A DNA stretch of 64,000 bases, taken from assembly GCF_002095395.1 (NCBI RefSeq), contig NZ_MJEI01000103.1, positions 62,001 to 126,000 of the forward strand. Reading direction: 5' to 3'. Below, piece after piece: positions 20,663-28,579 of the stretch. A program made the position numbers and the translations under genes. This DNA is from Williamsia sp. 1135 (GTDB lineage Bacteria > Actinomycetota > Actinomycetes > Mycobacteriales > Mycobacteriaceae). The stretch's first letter is position 1; each line of letters opens with the position of its first letter. The notes under the pieces are model-generated. The model ran no database searches. It was not told the DNA's origin and saw only the letters and a program-made list of their open reading frames with translations.

Positions 20663-20680
20663 GAACCATTCTAATGGTTC
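20663..20680. promoter_or_regulatory. Palindrome between argP/lysG-type gene and lysE
   Basis: GAACCATT (20663-20670) and AATGGTTC (20673-20680) are perfect eight-base arms around CT. The site touches the regulator start and lies 51 bases before the preferred lysE start, fitting a LysR-type binding site that acts on both genes. Confidence 0.65.
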
Positions 20681-20731
20681 GTGAAAAACATTCGCTGGAT
20701 TGACAGCCGCGACGGCCTTAGCGTTTGTCGG

Positions 20732-21352
20732 GTGACCTACTTCGTACCCGCCTTCGCCGGCCTCCTCACCGGGGCCGGGCTCATCATCGCCATCGGTGCC
20801 CAGAACATTTTCGTTCTCCGTCAGGGCATCCGACGTGAACACGTGCTGGCGGTGGTCGCGGTGTGCTCGGCCTCGGACGTCGTGCTGATCCTCGGGGGAG
20901 TAGCTGGTCTCGGTGCCCTGGTGACCGCCTACCCCGAGATCGTCGACATCGCGACCGTGGTCGGTGGGGCCTATCTGCTGGTCTTGGCGGCCATGGCTGC
21001 CCGCCGGGTCGTCCGCCCGGCATCGCTGGATGCGACGGGCGGCGTGGCTTCGGCCGGCCGCTGGGCGGCCATCGGGACTGCCGTCGCCCTGACCTGGCTG
21101 AATCCGCACGTCTACCTCGACACCCTGATAACGCTCGGAGCCATTGCCAACAGTCATGGGCCGCAGGACAAATGGGTCTTTGCTGCTGGTGCATGTATGG
21201 CATCGTTCGTGTGGTTCGCCGCTCTCGGCTTCGGTTCGGCCCGCCTCGCGCCCCTGTTCGCCAAGCCGCGTGCGTGGCAGGTGCTCGATACCCTCGTTGC
21301 GGTCGTCATGGGTGTGCTGGGTGCGGTGCTGATCGGAAGCGCTGTGTTCTGA
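20732..21352 (+). CDS. lysE: LysE-family amino acid exporter
   Basis: The preferred start is GTG 20732 (206 residues); GTG 20681 would add 17 polar residues next to the operator. The protein has about six hydrophobic segments and the LysE block GAGLIIAIGAQNIFVLRQGI, with a conserved region TAVALTWLNPHVYLDTL. LysE proteins use the proton gradient to expel L-lysine and L-arginine. The regulator next door makes the basic amino acid specificity likely. Confidence 0.92.
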   Translation: MTYFVPAFAGLLTGAGLIIAIGAQNIFVLRQGIRREHVLAVVAVCSASDVVLILGGVAGLGALVTAYPEIVDIATVVGGAYLLVLAAMAARRVVRPASLDATGGVASAGRWAAIGTAVALTWLNPHVYLDTLITLGAIANSHGPQDKWVFAAGACMASFVWFAALGFGSARLAPLFAKPRAWQVLDTLVAVVMGVLGAVLIGSAVF

Positions 21353-21366
21353 CGAACGTCTTGGAT

Positions 21367-21410
21367 GCCGGGGGATTTCTGACTACTGTTGTTCTCAGAG
21401 TTCCCCCGGC
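21367..21410. terminator. Long hairpin after lysE, just upstream of the DUF4334 gene
   Basis: Arms 21367-21382 and 21395-21410 pair at 14 of 16 positions (outer GCCGGGGGA with TCCCCCGGC) around a 12-base loop. The hairpin starts 15 bases after the lysE stop and ends 12 bases before ATG 21423, leaving the GAGG ribosome site free. It lacks a T-run, so it may be a terminator or a leader hairpin of the next mRNA. Confidence 0.55.
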
Positions 21411-21422
21411 AGTGAGGCAGAG

Positions 21423-21890
21423 ATGAACAACGACAAGGCCGTCGCAAAGTTTTTCGAATTGAAGGAAAGTCAGGCGATCAGTGAGCCCGCCGACCTCGAC
21501 GACTTGTGGGCAGGCCTCGAACCGATCGGCCGCGACTTCATGCTCGGGGCCTGGTCGGGCGGTGAACTACCCAGCGGCCACGCCATGGACGGCCAGTTGG
21601 AGCAGGTCAACTGGCACGGCAAGACGTTCGACGCGTATCACGATGTGAAGCCGCTGGTCTGCCGCGACGACGAGGGCAACCTCTACTCGAACAAGGAACT
21701 GGGCAAGGGCGAGGCCAGCCTGTGGGCGGTCGAGTTCCGCGGCGAGACCACCGCGGCCATGGTCTACGACGGTCAGCCCGTCATCGATCACTTCAAGAAG
21801 GTCGACGACACGCACGTCATGGGCATCATGAACGGCAAGACCTCACTGGTGCGCGACAAGCACTTCTACTTTTACCTCGAACGCGAGTGA
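21423..21890 (+). CDS. DUF4334 (GXWXG) domain protein
   Basis: A 155-residue soluble protein from ATG 21423. The GXWXG-type motif appears as GAWSGGELPSGH near residue 40, and the DUF4334 core reads VNWHGKTFDAYHDVKPLVCRDDEGN, ending in LVRDKHFYFYLERE. Proteins of this kind are common in mycobacteria and their function is unknown; the fold is predicted to bind small hydrophobic molecules. The stop overlaps the alcohol dehydrogenase start, so the two are translationally coupled. Confidence 0.82.
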   Translation: MNNDKAVAKFFELKESQAISEPADLDDLWAGLEPIGRDFMLGAWSGGELPSGHAMDGQLEQVNWHGKTFDAYHDVKPLVCRDDEGNLYSNKELGKGEASLWAVEFRGETTAAMVYDGQPVIDHFKKVDDTHVMGIMNGKTSLVRDKHFYFYLERE

Positions 21891-22990
21891 CGCCCACTTC
21901 CATAGCGGCGCGGGCGGCGGTGCTCAGCGAGGTGGGAGCGCCGCCGGCGTTGCGCGACGTGCAGGTCCGCGAACCGGTCGGTGATGAAATCCTGGTGCGA
22001 GTGCAGGCGGTCGGCATCTGTCACACCGACATCTCGTTGGCCGCCCGGTGGCCCGGCAAGCGGATGCCGATGGTCTTCGGTCATGAGGGAGCCGGGATTG
22101 TCGAGGCGGTCGGCCGCACAGCCACCGTCCGGGTCGGTACGCGAGTAGTCCTGACGTTCAACAGCTGCGGACAGTGCAACCATTGCAAGGCAGGCGAGTC
22201 CGCATACTGCCGGCAGTCGACCGCTCTGAACATGCGTGGAGACAGAGGCGAGGTGTCGGGTTCAGTGCGTGGCGAGCACGGCCCTATCAATGGTGACTTC
22301 TTCGGTCAGTCCAGTTTCGCGACGTATGCCCTCGCGCATCAGCGCAATACGGTGCCGATAGGCGACGAGATCGAGATGTCGGTGGCTGCCCCGCTCGGAT
22401 GCAGCGTGCAGACCGGTGTCGGCTCGATTCTCAACGCGTTGCGGCCCGTGCTCGGGCAGAGTGTGGTGATCTTCGGCGCCGGCGCGGTGGGTCTTTCCGC
22501 AGTCATGGGTGCCCGGATAGCGGGCGCTCGCGTCATCATTGCCGTCGATCCCATCGCCGAGCGACGAGCGCTGGCGGTCGAGCTCGGCGCTACTGCAACG
22601 GTGGATCCTGCTGCGGGCGATGTGGTGTCGACTTTGGCGGAATTCACCGGAGGCGGTGCCGATCATGTCCTGGACACCACGGCCATCCCCGCTGTCCTTA
22701 CCGAGGCGGTCACCGCCTTGCGGTCTCGCGGACAGCTGGGCATCGTCGGCCTCGGAGCCCCGATCGCCGAGCTTCCGGTCGGGCTGATCATGGGTAGAGG
22801 TCTACGGATTCGCGGCATCGTCGAAGGCGACAGCGTGCCCAGCACATTCATCCCCGAACTGATAGATCTCCACAAGCGTGGTGATCTCCCGCTCGAGAAG
22901 CTGATCACGACCTACGACTTCGCTGATTTCGACAATGCCTGGGCCGCAGCACAATCCGGAGCAGCGATCAAACCGGTGCTCACCTTCTGA
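21887..22990 (+). CDS. Zinc-dependent alcohol dehydrogenase
   Basis: GTG 21887 overlaps the preceding stop. The 367-residue MDR enzyme has catalytic zinc ligands in GICHTDI and FGHEGAG, a structural zinc lobe CGQCNHCKAGESAYC, and the NAD motif FGAGAVGLSAV. This is the class III / aryl-alcohol dehydrogenase layout. It oxidises a primary or aryl alcohol with NAD. Coupling to a DUF4334 protein suggests that the latter binds or processes the same compound, but this is inference. Confidence 0.9.
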   Translation: MTPTSIAARAAVLSEVGAPPALRDVQVREPVGDEILVRVQAVGICHTDISLAARWPGKRMPMVFGHEGAGIVEAVGRTATVRVGTRVVLTFNSCGQCNHCKAGESAYCRQSTALNMRGDRGEVSGSVRGEHGPINGDFFGQSSFATYALAHQRNTVPIGDEIEMSVAAPLGCSVQTGVGSILNALRPVLGQSVVIFGAGAVGLSAVMGARIAGARVIIAVDPIAERRALAVELGATATVDPAAGDVVSTLAEFTGGGADHVLDTTAIPAVLTEAVTALRSRGQLGIVGLGAPIAELPVGLIMGRGLRIRGIVEGDSVPSTFIPELIDLHKRGDLPLEKLITTYDFADFDNAWAAAQSGAAIKPVLTF

Positions 22991-22996
22991 CCTGCC

Positions 22997-23050
22997 CACC
23001 GCCGACCGGGCCGAAACTGCCGCCGACCGGGCCGAAACAGCCGCCGATCG
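22997..23050. repeat. Left copy of an inverted repeat flanking the secreted-protein gene
   Basis: The element contains two tandem copies of a roughly 21-base unit CCGCCGACCGGGCCGAAAC. Read in reverse complement, its first 20 bases (CGATCGGCGGCTGTTTCGGC) are identical to 23789-23808, and the similarity continues to about 54 bases. Confidence 0.7.
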
Positions 23051-23051
23051 G

Positions 23052-23684
23052 TTAGCCGGTCGATCCGAGATCAGGAATCGGGAACGGTAGGGGCGAGTCA
23101 CGACGCGGGCATGGAGCGTTCGGCTCGTCCTTGCACGTGATGGTGATCGACAGGTCGTTGTTCTGGTGGCAGTCGAGGTGGTAGTAGCTTCCGCTGAGGC
23201 AAGTCAGTTCGAACGGGGACTGCGCCGGTTTCCCGTCCTCGTCCTCGGCGAAACTGATCTCGAAATTCCCTCGATAGGGGCTGTCGACGTAGACGTTGAA
23301 CCAGGCGAAGCTCTTCGACTGGAAGCATGGTGGCAACACCGACATGCTCACGTCCATCCACAGATCGTGGACCTGCGGAATCGCGTTCGTGGTTTGGTAG
23401 GGGAACTCGCCGGTGGCGTTGACGCACTTGTAGAGGTCGGGGTCGCGTTGGACACCGCCGGAAACGCCGGGGCCGAGGTCGAGGATGACGGCGCTGTGGA
23501 CGCGGTACTCACCCAAGCCTGGGACGTAGCCGAACTTGTCAGTGCCGCCGAACGCATTCGGGTTGGCGTGCGCATTGTCCGGCGGTTCGATCGCGGAGGC
23601 AGCCATCGGCAACGACGTCATCAGTCCGACGACCATTGCCATCGAGATCAACGAGCGGAGCACCACGCGGACCGTTTTCGGCAT
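23052..23684 (-). CDS. Secreted cysteine-containing protein of unknown function
   Basis: The start chosen is ATG 23684, which begins a clear Sec signal peptide (MPKTVRVVLRSLISMAMVVG ... AASA). The frame is open further upstream through a repeat and is unlikely to be coding there. The mature part of about 180 residues has six Cys residues (contexts YKCVN, PPCFQ, LTCLS, LDCHQ, ITCKD, APCPR), enough for three disulphides, and reads as a beta-rich extracellular domain. I do not recognise the family. Inverted repeats lie just beyond both ends of the gene, and no strong ribosome site precedes it. Confidence 0.7.
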   Translation of the reverse strand: MPKTVRVVLRSLISMAMVVGLMTSLPMAASAIEPPDNAHANPNAFGGTDKFGYVPGLGEYRVHSAVILDLGPGVSGGVQRDPDLYKCVNATGEFPYQTTNAIPQVHDLWMDVSMSVLPPCFQSKSFAWFNVYVDSPYRGNFEISFAEDEDGKPAQSPFELTCLSGSYYHLDCHQNNDLSITITCKDEPNAPCPRRDSPLPFPIPDLGSTG

Positions 23685-23788
23685 GGACTGAGAATAGGAC
23701 CGATCGCGAGTGCACATCGGAGATCTGGAAACTCGACTCCTTTGCCGGCCTACCGATCTCGGAACTCTGGTGCCTTGCCCGACCGGCA

Positions 23789-23841
23789 CGATCGGCGGCT
23801 GTTTCGGCACGGTCGACGGTCGGATTGGCACGGTGGGCGGT
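23789..23841. repeat. Right copy of the inverted repeat
   Basis: This stretch matches 22997-23050 in opposite orientation: the first 20 bases are identical and the rest is imperfect but alignable, again as two diverged tandem units. It lies upstream of the secreted-protein gene and abuts the 75-bp duplication. Confidence 0.65.
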
Positions 23842-23910
23842 TCACGCAGAGTCGATGGTGCCCACCGCGTAGCGCCCCGGCGTATGGCCGTACTCGCGTG
23901 AGAAGGCCGT
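23836..23910. repeat. 75-bp tandem direct repeat, outer copy (pseudo 3' end of araC)
   Basis: Positions 23836-23910 are identical to 23911-23985. The inner copy contains the last codons and stop of the AraC-type gene; the outer copy is a detached duplicate of the same 3' end, including a second stop triplet at 23842-23844. The perfect identity implies a recent duplication. Confidence 0.9.
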
Positions 23911-23985
23911 GGCGGTTCACGCAGAGTCGATGGTGCCCACCGCGTAGCGCCCCGGCGTATGGCCGTACTCGCGTGAGAAGGCCGT
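23911..23985. repeat. 75-bp tandem direct repeat, inner copy
   Basis: This copy lies at the 3' end of the AraC-type gene (stop at 23917-23919) and is identical to the adjoining 23836-23910. It covers the segment coding for the end of the second recognition helix region (FSREYGHTPGRYAVG). Confidence 0.9.
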
Positions 23986-24777
23986 CACGAACGCGGGCAC
24001 ACTGGAGTATCCGACGCGGTGCGCGACCTCGGTCACTGATTTCGTCTCGAGTAGGACAACGGCTGCATCGAGCCGAGTCTTGGTGCGCCACTGCGAATAC
24101 GACACCCCGAACTCGCGGACGAAGTCGCGCTGCAGGGTCTTGGTGCTGGTGTGCAGTCGGGTCGCCCACTCGTCGAGTCGCGTCGGGTCGGCGGGGTCGT
24201 GCAGGAGGGTTCGGGCGATCGTCTGCGCGAAACCCGTGGTGCGCGACGAGGACGGTATCCCGATGGGGTCACGGCCGACGAAATCGCGGTGGGTGGCACC
24301 CAGGCCCGCCATGATCGTGGCCCGCGCCGCCAGCGCCGTCGCCTCGTCTTGACCCGGTCGAGCGATCTGCTCGATGAGCCTGCGCGACTGCTGGTCCGCC
24401 GACACCGCCGCCACTCGCAACGTACGCAGGCGCTGCGGTACTTCGCGGAGACAGATGCGGTAGATGATCTGTTTCCGCGAGGTGAAGACCTCATGGGTGA
24501 CGCCGCGTCGCACCCACAGTGCCTCGGTGGCGCCGATGAACTCGGTTCTGTTGGCGTGACGCACCGACAGCATGCCGTCGGGGGTCCAGTACAGCTGGTG
24601 CACGAAGTCGCTGCGGGATTCGGGAATCTCGAGGGCACCGCCCGACCCGTACTTGAGGATCAGAATTCCGGTCGGTGGACCGATGCCGTATCCGTACTCC
24701 TCGACCCAGAGCGGGTCGGCGCCTGCCCCGAAGGGGCCGACAGGTCCGGACCGGTCGAAGTGTCCTCCGAGCGTCAC
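23917..24777 (-). CDS. AraC-family transcriptional regulator
   Basis: The 286-residue protein has an N-terminal sensing domain and a C-terminal double helix-turn-helix (LDEWATRLHTSTKTLQRDF and VTEVAHRVGYSSVPAFVTAF), ending in the conserved YGHTPGRYA. It is divergent from a siderophore-binding lipoprotein gene, the usual setting of AraC activators that respond to an iron-siderophore complex. A candidate iron box lies in the gap. The final 23 codons are duplicated downstream without changing this frame. Confidence 0.9.
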   Translation of the reverse strand: MTLGGHFDRSGPVGPFGAGADPLWVEEYGYGIGPPTGILILKYGSGGALEIPESRSDFVHQLYWTPDGMLSVRHANRTEFIGATEALWVRRGVTHEVFTSRKQIIYRICLREVPQRLRTLRVAAVSADQQSRRLIEQIARPGQDEATALAARATIMAGLGATHRDFVGRDPIGIPSSSRTTGFAQTIARTLLHDPADPTRLDEWATRLHTSTKTLQRDFVREFGVSYSQWRTKTRLDAAVVLLETKSVTEVAHRVGYSSVPAFVTAFSREYGHTPGRYAVGTIDSA

Positions 24778-24808
24778 AGAGTGTCCTCCCGACGAAGCCG
24801 CTGCAGTC

Positions 24809-24827
24809 TTTAGTAAGGCTAGCCTCA
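24809..24827. promoter_or_regulatory. Candidate IdeR/DtxR iron box
   Basis: The 19 bases TTTAGTAAGGCTAGCCTCA match the iron-box consensus TTAGGTTAGGCTAACCTAA at 13 positions, with a perfect central AGGCTAGCCT palindrome. It lies between the divergent araC-type and siderophore-binding genes, where iron-dependent repression of both would be expected. Confidence 0.55.
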
Positions 24828-24894
24828 GCTAGAAAGCTCGACGCGTCGGGGGCCTGGCGTCGCGGGTCCGCATATTTGGAGAAAGAAGTACATC

Positions 24895-25962
24895 TTGTCT
24901 GCTCGTCATCTCGGGTTTCGTCTGGCTGCCGCTGCGGCCACGCTCGGCCTTGCTCTGTCCGCCGTGGCCTGCGGCAGTGATTCCGACAACGATTCGGCCG
25001 CCGAATCGACGACCAGTGAGACTCGGGTTTTCGCCGCCGACAACGGTGACATCGAGATCCCGGTGGCGCCGCAGCGGATCGTGGCGACCGGCTACGCGGT
25101 ACCGCCCCTGATCGAAGCGGACGCACCGCTGGTCGGTATCTCCGAATGGAAGCGCGGGATCCCGTTGATGACGCCCGAGGACCTGGCCGACTACGAGTCG
25201 CTCGAGAAGATCGCCGGCGACATGTCGGCTGCGGACACCAACTACGAGGCCATCGCCAGTGTCAACCCGGACCTCATCGTGATCGGAGTGCCACAACCGG
25301 CGATGGTGGACCTCGATCTGGGCGCTCTGGAGGCGATCGCACCCGTCGTCGCCATCGGGCCGACCAACCCCGCAGCTTGGCGGGAATTGACCAAGCGACA
25401 ACTCGATGCCGCGGGCAAGCTCGACGCCTACGAGTCGACCAAGAAGACCTATGACGACAAAGCTGCCGGTCTTAAGGAGAAGTACGCGGGGGTGCTCGGA
25501 CCTTTGAAGTTCGGACACCTGGGTGCGTACGGCGAATCGGCGGCAGGCAACTTCCAGCGAGAGTTCGGCGGCTCCTGGGGCACCAACATCGCGCAGGACG
25601 TCGGAGTGAACTACTACGGCGAGGTCAAGGAGAAACTCGGCGGATCACAGGACAGTTCGGAGTACCCGTCCATCGAAAGCATCCCGGAGAGTTTCGCAGA
25701 CGCCGACGTGATCACGTACACCGTCGAAGCCGATGGATCGGTCGGACCCGAGGTCCGATATGTCCTGGACTCGCCGTTGTTCAAGACCCTGCCCGCAGTC
25801 CAGGCAGGCAAGGTCTACGGCCTCAGGTACACCGAAGCCGCGACCTACACCTCCGCGCTGCAGACCCTCGACGCGATCGATGAGGCGCTGGCTCCGTTGC
25901 TGACCGAAGCAGCCGGACCGAGCAGCTCGGCGCCCGCATCCTCGACTCCCAGCGGGTCGTGA
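24895..25962 (+). CDS. Iron-siderophore ABC transporter substrate-binding lipoprotein
   Basis: TTG 24895 follows GGAGAAAG, and no better start fits the signal peptide. The 355-residue product has a lipoprotein signal ending in the lipobox SAVACGS with the acylated Cys at 27. A FecB/FhuD-like domain (PQRIVATGY, SVNPDLIVIG, TLDAIDEALAPLL) follows. It should capture a ferric siderophore outside the membrane for an ABC permease, but no permease genes are adjacent: a palindromic repeat and an unrelated convergent gene come next. The Ser/Pro-rich C-terminal tail is unusual but harmless. Confidence 0.9.
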   Translation: MSARHLGFRLAAAAATLGLALSAVACGSDSDNDSAAESTTSETRVFAADNGDIEIPVAPQRIVATGYAVPPLIEADAPLVGISEWKRGIPLMTPEDLADYESLEKIAGDMSAADTNYEAIASVNPDLIVIGVPQPAMVDLDLGALEAIAPVVAIGPTNPAAWRELTKRQLDAAGKLDAYESTKKTYDDKAAGLKEKYAGVLGPLKFGHLGAYGESAAGNFQREFGGSWGTNIAQDVGVNYYGEVKEKLGGSQDSSEYPSIESIPESFADADVITYTVEADGSVGPEVRYVLDSPLFKTLPAVQAGKVYGLRYTEAATYTSALQTLDAIDEALAPLLTEAAGPSSSAPASSTPSGS

Positions 25963-25968
25963 CTACAT

Positions 25969-26035
25969 CCCGATCTTGGTGGGTTTTGGTGAGCCCGACC
26001 TGCGGTTTTACTCGCCAGAACCCACCAAATTCGGG
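25969..26035. repeat. Dispersed palindromic intergenic repeat, copy 2
   Basis: Arms TTGGTGGGTTTTGGTGAG (25976-25993) and CTCGCCAGAACCCACCAA (26011-26028) pair at 16 of 18 positions and extend to CCCGATC/TTCGGG at the outer ends. The loop holds CCCGACCTG. It fills the gap between two convergent genes and touches the stop codon at 26036, so it probably also serves as a bidirectional terminator. Confidence 0.85.
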
Positions 26036-27055
26036 CTAGTCGGCGACCTTCACCACGGCTTTGCCGAAGTTGCGGCCGGCGAGGAGGCCGCGGAAGGCGT
26101 CGAGGACGTTGTCGAGGCCGTCGGTGATGTCTTCGCGGTACTTCAGCGATCCATCCGCGACCCAGCCTGATGCCTCGTCGAGGAACTGAGGCATCTGCTC
26201 GCCTGCGAATTCGGTCTGGATGAAACCGCGGATGGTCAGGCTCTTGACCAACACCGCGTTCATGAGCTGGCCGGTGCGGTCAGGTCCTTCCGGAAGCGAC
26301 GTCAGGTTGTAGTTGGCCACCAGGCCGCACACGGGGATGCGGCCGTAGAGGTTCATCCGGCGGATGACCTGATCGAAGACGTTGCCGCCGACGTTCTCGA
26401 AGTAGACATCGATTCCGTCCGGTGTCGCCGCCTTGAGCTGCTCGGCGAAGTCGTCGGCACGATGGTCGACCGCGGCGTCGAAGCCGAGTTCGTCGATGAG
26501 GTATTTGACTTTGTCGGGGCCACCCGCGATGCCGACAGCTCTGGCCCCCTTGATCTTCGCGATCTGTCCGACGGCCGATCCCACAGGGCCGGCTGCGGCG
26601 GCGACCACGACGGTCTCGCCGGGCTGCGGGTTGCCGATGGTGAGCAGTCCGGCGTAGGCGGTGAATCCCGGCATCCCCAGCACACCGAGTGCTGTCGACG
26701 GCGGATTGATCTCGGGGTCGAGCTTGCGTAGATATTTGGCCTTCTCGACCGAGTGCGTCTGCCAGCCGCCGTAGCCGAGGACGATGTCGCCTTCGGAGAA
26801 GTCGTCGACCGTGGACTGCAGGACCCGCGAGACCGTGGCGCCGACCATCGTGTCGCCGATCTCCACGGGAGGGGCATACGACTTGGCGGCGCTCATCCGG
26901 CCTCGCATGTACGGATCGAGGGAGAGGTAGAGCGTCTGCAACACCACCTCGCCGGGTGTGGGCTCGGGTAATGCCACGTCCTCGAATCGGAAGTCCGAAT
27001 CCTTCGGCTCTCCATGTGGTCGGGATGCGAGCACTACGCGGGTGGTGTTTGTCAT
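26036..27055 (-). CDS. NADP-dependent medium-chain oxidoreductase (curcumin/prostaglandin reductase type)
   Basis: ATG 27055 follows GAGGAGAAC. The 339-residue protein lacks zinc ligands and has the LTB4-dehydrogenase-like features LYLSLDPYMRGRM, GMPGFTAYAGLL and the nucleotide loop AAAGPVGSAVGQIAK, then FENVGGNVFDQV. Enzymes of this group reduce alpha,beta-unsaturated ketones and aldehydes with NADPH. It is divergent from the FMN-dependent hydroxy-acid enzyme at 27187. Confidence 0.92.
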   Translation of the reverse strand: MTNTTRVVLASRPHGEPKDSDFRFEDVALPEPTPGEVVLQTLYLSLDPYMRGRMSAAKSYAPPVEIGDTMVGATVSRVLQSTVDDFSEGDIVLGYGGWQTHSVEKAKYLRKLDPEINPPSTALGVLGMPGFTAYAGLLTIGNPQPGETVVVAAAAGPVGSAVGQIAKIKGARAVGIAGGPDKVKYLIDELGFDAAVDHRADDFAEQLKAATPDGIDVYFENVGGNVFDQVIRRMNLYGRIPVCGLVANYNLTSLPEGPDRTGQLMNAVLVKSLTIRGFIQTEFAGEQMPQFLDEASGWVADGSLKYREDITDGLDNVLDAFRGLLAGRNFGKAVVKVAD

Positions 27056-27134
27056 TGTTCTCCTCATCGAGACATCGATTACCCCAGCTGCAACGGTCCC
27101 GGCCCGGGCCGATGTTCCTCACCGTAGGCGAATG

Positions 27135-27146
27135 TGAGGTACCTCA
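27135..27146. promoter_or_regulatory. Perfect 12-bp palindrome in a divergent promoter region
   Basis: TGAGGTACCTCA is its own reverse complement and lies 41 bases before the start at 27187. It may bind a dimeric regulator of one or both divergent genes. A second perfect palindrome, CGGCCCGGGCCG, is at 27100-27111. Confidence 0.45.
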
Positions 27147-27186
27147 AGTCGTTGTTCGGCGAACCGGTGGTCGATAGTGTGGGCCG

Positions 27187-28494
27187 ATGAGCAGCGACGC
27201 CACCGAACACCTGCCGTCTCCCGGTCGTGCCCGTCAGAATGAGATCTATACCGCCGGGGTGTTCGGCCGAAAACCAAAGGTACCGACAAACTTCGAGGCG
27301 TTGGAACGTGCTGCGCGACGCAGGATGTCTGCCAAGGCGTGGGCCTATGTTGCCGGTGGTGCGGGCGACGGTGGGACGATGCGGGCAAACCGGACGGCGC
27401 TCGAGCGGTGGGCGATCGTTCCGCGGATGCTCCGAGATGTGTCCGAGCGCACCCTGGCCACAGAACTGTTCGGCCAGCATCTGCCCGCGCCTGTTCTGTT
27501 CTCCCCGGTGGGGGCGGGCGCGCTCGCCTTTCCGGACGCAGACGTCCACATCGGCAGGGCCGCAGCACAACTCGGGATTCCCTATATCTTCTCGAGTCAG
27601 GGCAGTGCGCCGATGGAACGCACGGCCGCTGCGATGGACGAGATCACCCCGGGGGCGCCGCGCTGGTATCAGCTGTATTGGTCGACGGACGAAGACCTCG
27701 TCGACAGCTTCCTTCAGCGTGCCGAAAAGTCCGGCGCTGCTGCAATAGTGGTCACGCTCGACACCACCATGCTCGGGTGGCGACCGCAGGATCTGAATCT
27801 GGGGTCGTTGCCGTTCGCGCAGGGGCTGGGAATCGATCAGTACACCTCGGACGACCGGTTCGTCTCGATCGTTCGGGATCGGATCGCGGCAGCGCTGCCG
27901 CGGGAGAAGCCGGCGATCACGGTGGGCGCGATCAAATCGCTGATCTCGATGGCGCGGAACATTCCGGGAGGCGCTGTGCGCAATCTTGTTTCGCCGGTGC
28001 CGCGGGAATCGGTGCAGACGTTCCTGGAGATCTATTCCCGGCCGTCGCTGAACTGGACGGACATCGCCGGACTGCGCGAACGGACGTCGCTGCCGATCGT
28101 GCTCAAAGGAATCCTGCATCCCGACGACGCGTTGCAGGCGGTGGACCACGGTGTCGACGGCATCCTCGTCTCCAACCACGGAGGCAGGCAGGTCGACGGC
28201 GCGATCAGTTCCATCGACGCCCTCGTCGACGTCGCCAAGGCCGTCGACGGTCGATCGAAGGTGTTGTTGGACTCCGGTATTCGTGGTGGCGCCGACGTCT
28301 TCAAGGCGCTTGCGCTCGGTGCTGACGCGGTGTGCATCGGACGGCCGCACATGTACGGATTGGCGCTCGACGGTGCGGATGGTGCGCGCGATGTCGTCGC
28401 CAACATCATTGCCGAACTCGACCTCACCCTCGGGCTGTCCGGGCACACCAGTACTGCCGATCTCACGGCTGCGGCGCTGAAGAAGACCCTCTGA
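27187..28494 (+). CDS. FMN-dependent alpha-hydroxy-acid oxidase (lactate 2-monooxygenase-like)
   Basis: The 435-residue protein from ATG 27187 shows the FMN-dependent hydroxy-acid family in order: PVLFSPVGAGALAFPD, WYQLYWSTDEDLV, VVTLDTTMLGWRPQDLNLG, LPIVLKGI, the active-site His in ILVSNHGGRQVDG, and the phosphate site DSGIRGGADVFKALALGADAVCIGRP. The LGWRPQDLNLG wording favours lactate 2-monooxygenase over lactate dehydrogenase. The product from lactate would be acetate plus CO2 or pyruvate. The exact substrate is uncertain. Confidence 0.88.
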   Translation: MSSDATEHLPSPGRARQNEIYTAGVFGRKPKVPTNFEALERAARRRMSAKAWAYVAGGAGDGGTMRANRTALERWAIVPRMLRDVSERTLATELFGQHLPAPVLFSPVGAGALAFPDADVHIGRAAAQLGIPYIFSSQGSAPMERTAAAMDEITPGAPRWYQLYWSTDEDLVDSFLQRAEKSGAAAIVVTLDTTMLGWRPQDLNLGSLPFAQGLGIDQYTSDDRFVSIVRDRIAAALPREKPAITVGAIKSLISMARNIPGGAVRNLVSPVPRESVQTFLEIYSRPSLNWTDIAGLRERTSLPIVLKGILHPDDALQAVDHGVDGILVSNHGGRQVDGAISSIDALVDVAKAVDGRSKVLLDSGIRGGADVFKALALGADAVCIGRPHMYGLALDGADGARDVVANIIAELDLTLGLSGHTSTADLTAAALKKTL

Positions 28495-28579
28495 CTACTG
28501 TAAACCAAAGTCAGCAGGTACCGTGGAGTCCACGCCCGGGGTCGACCCATCCCGGCTGCGGCTCGATGGGAGAAACACA

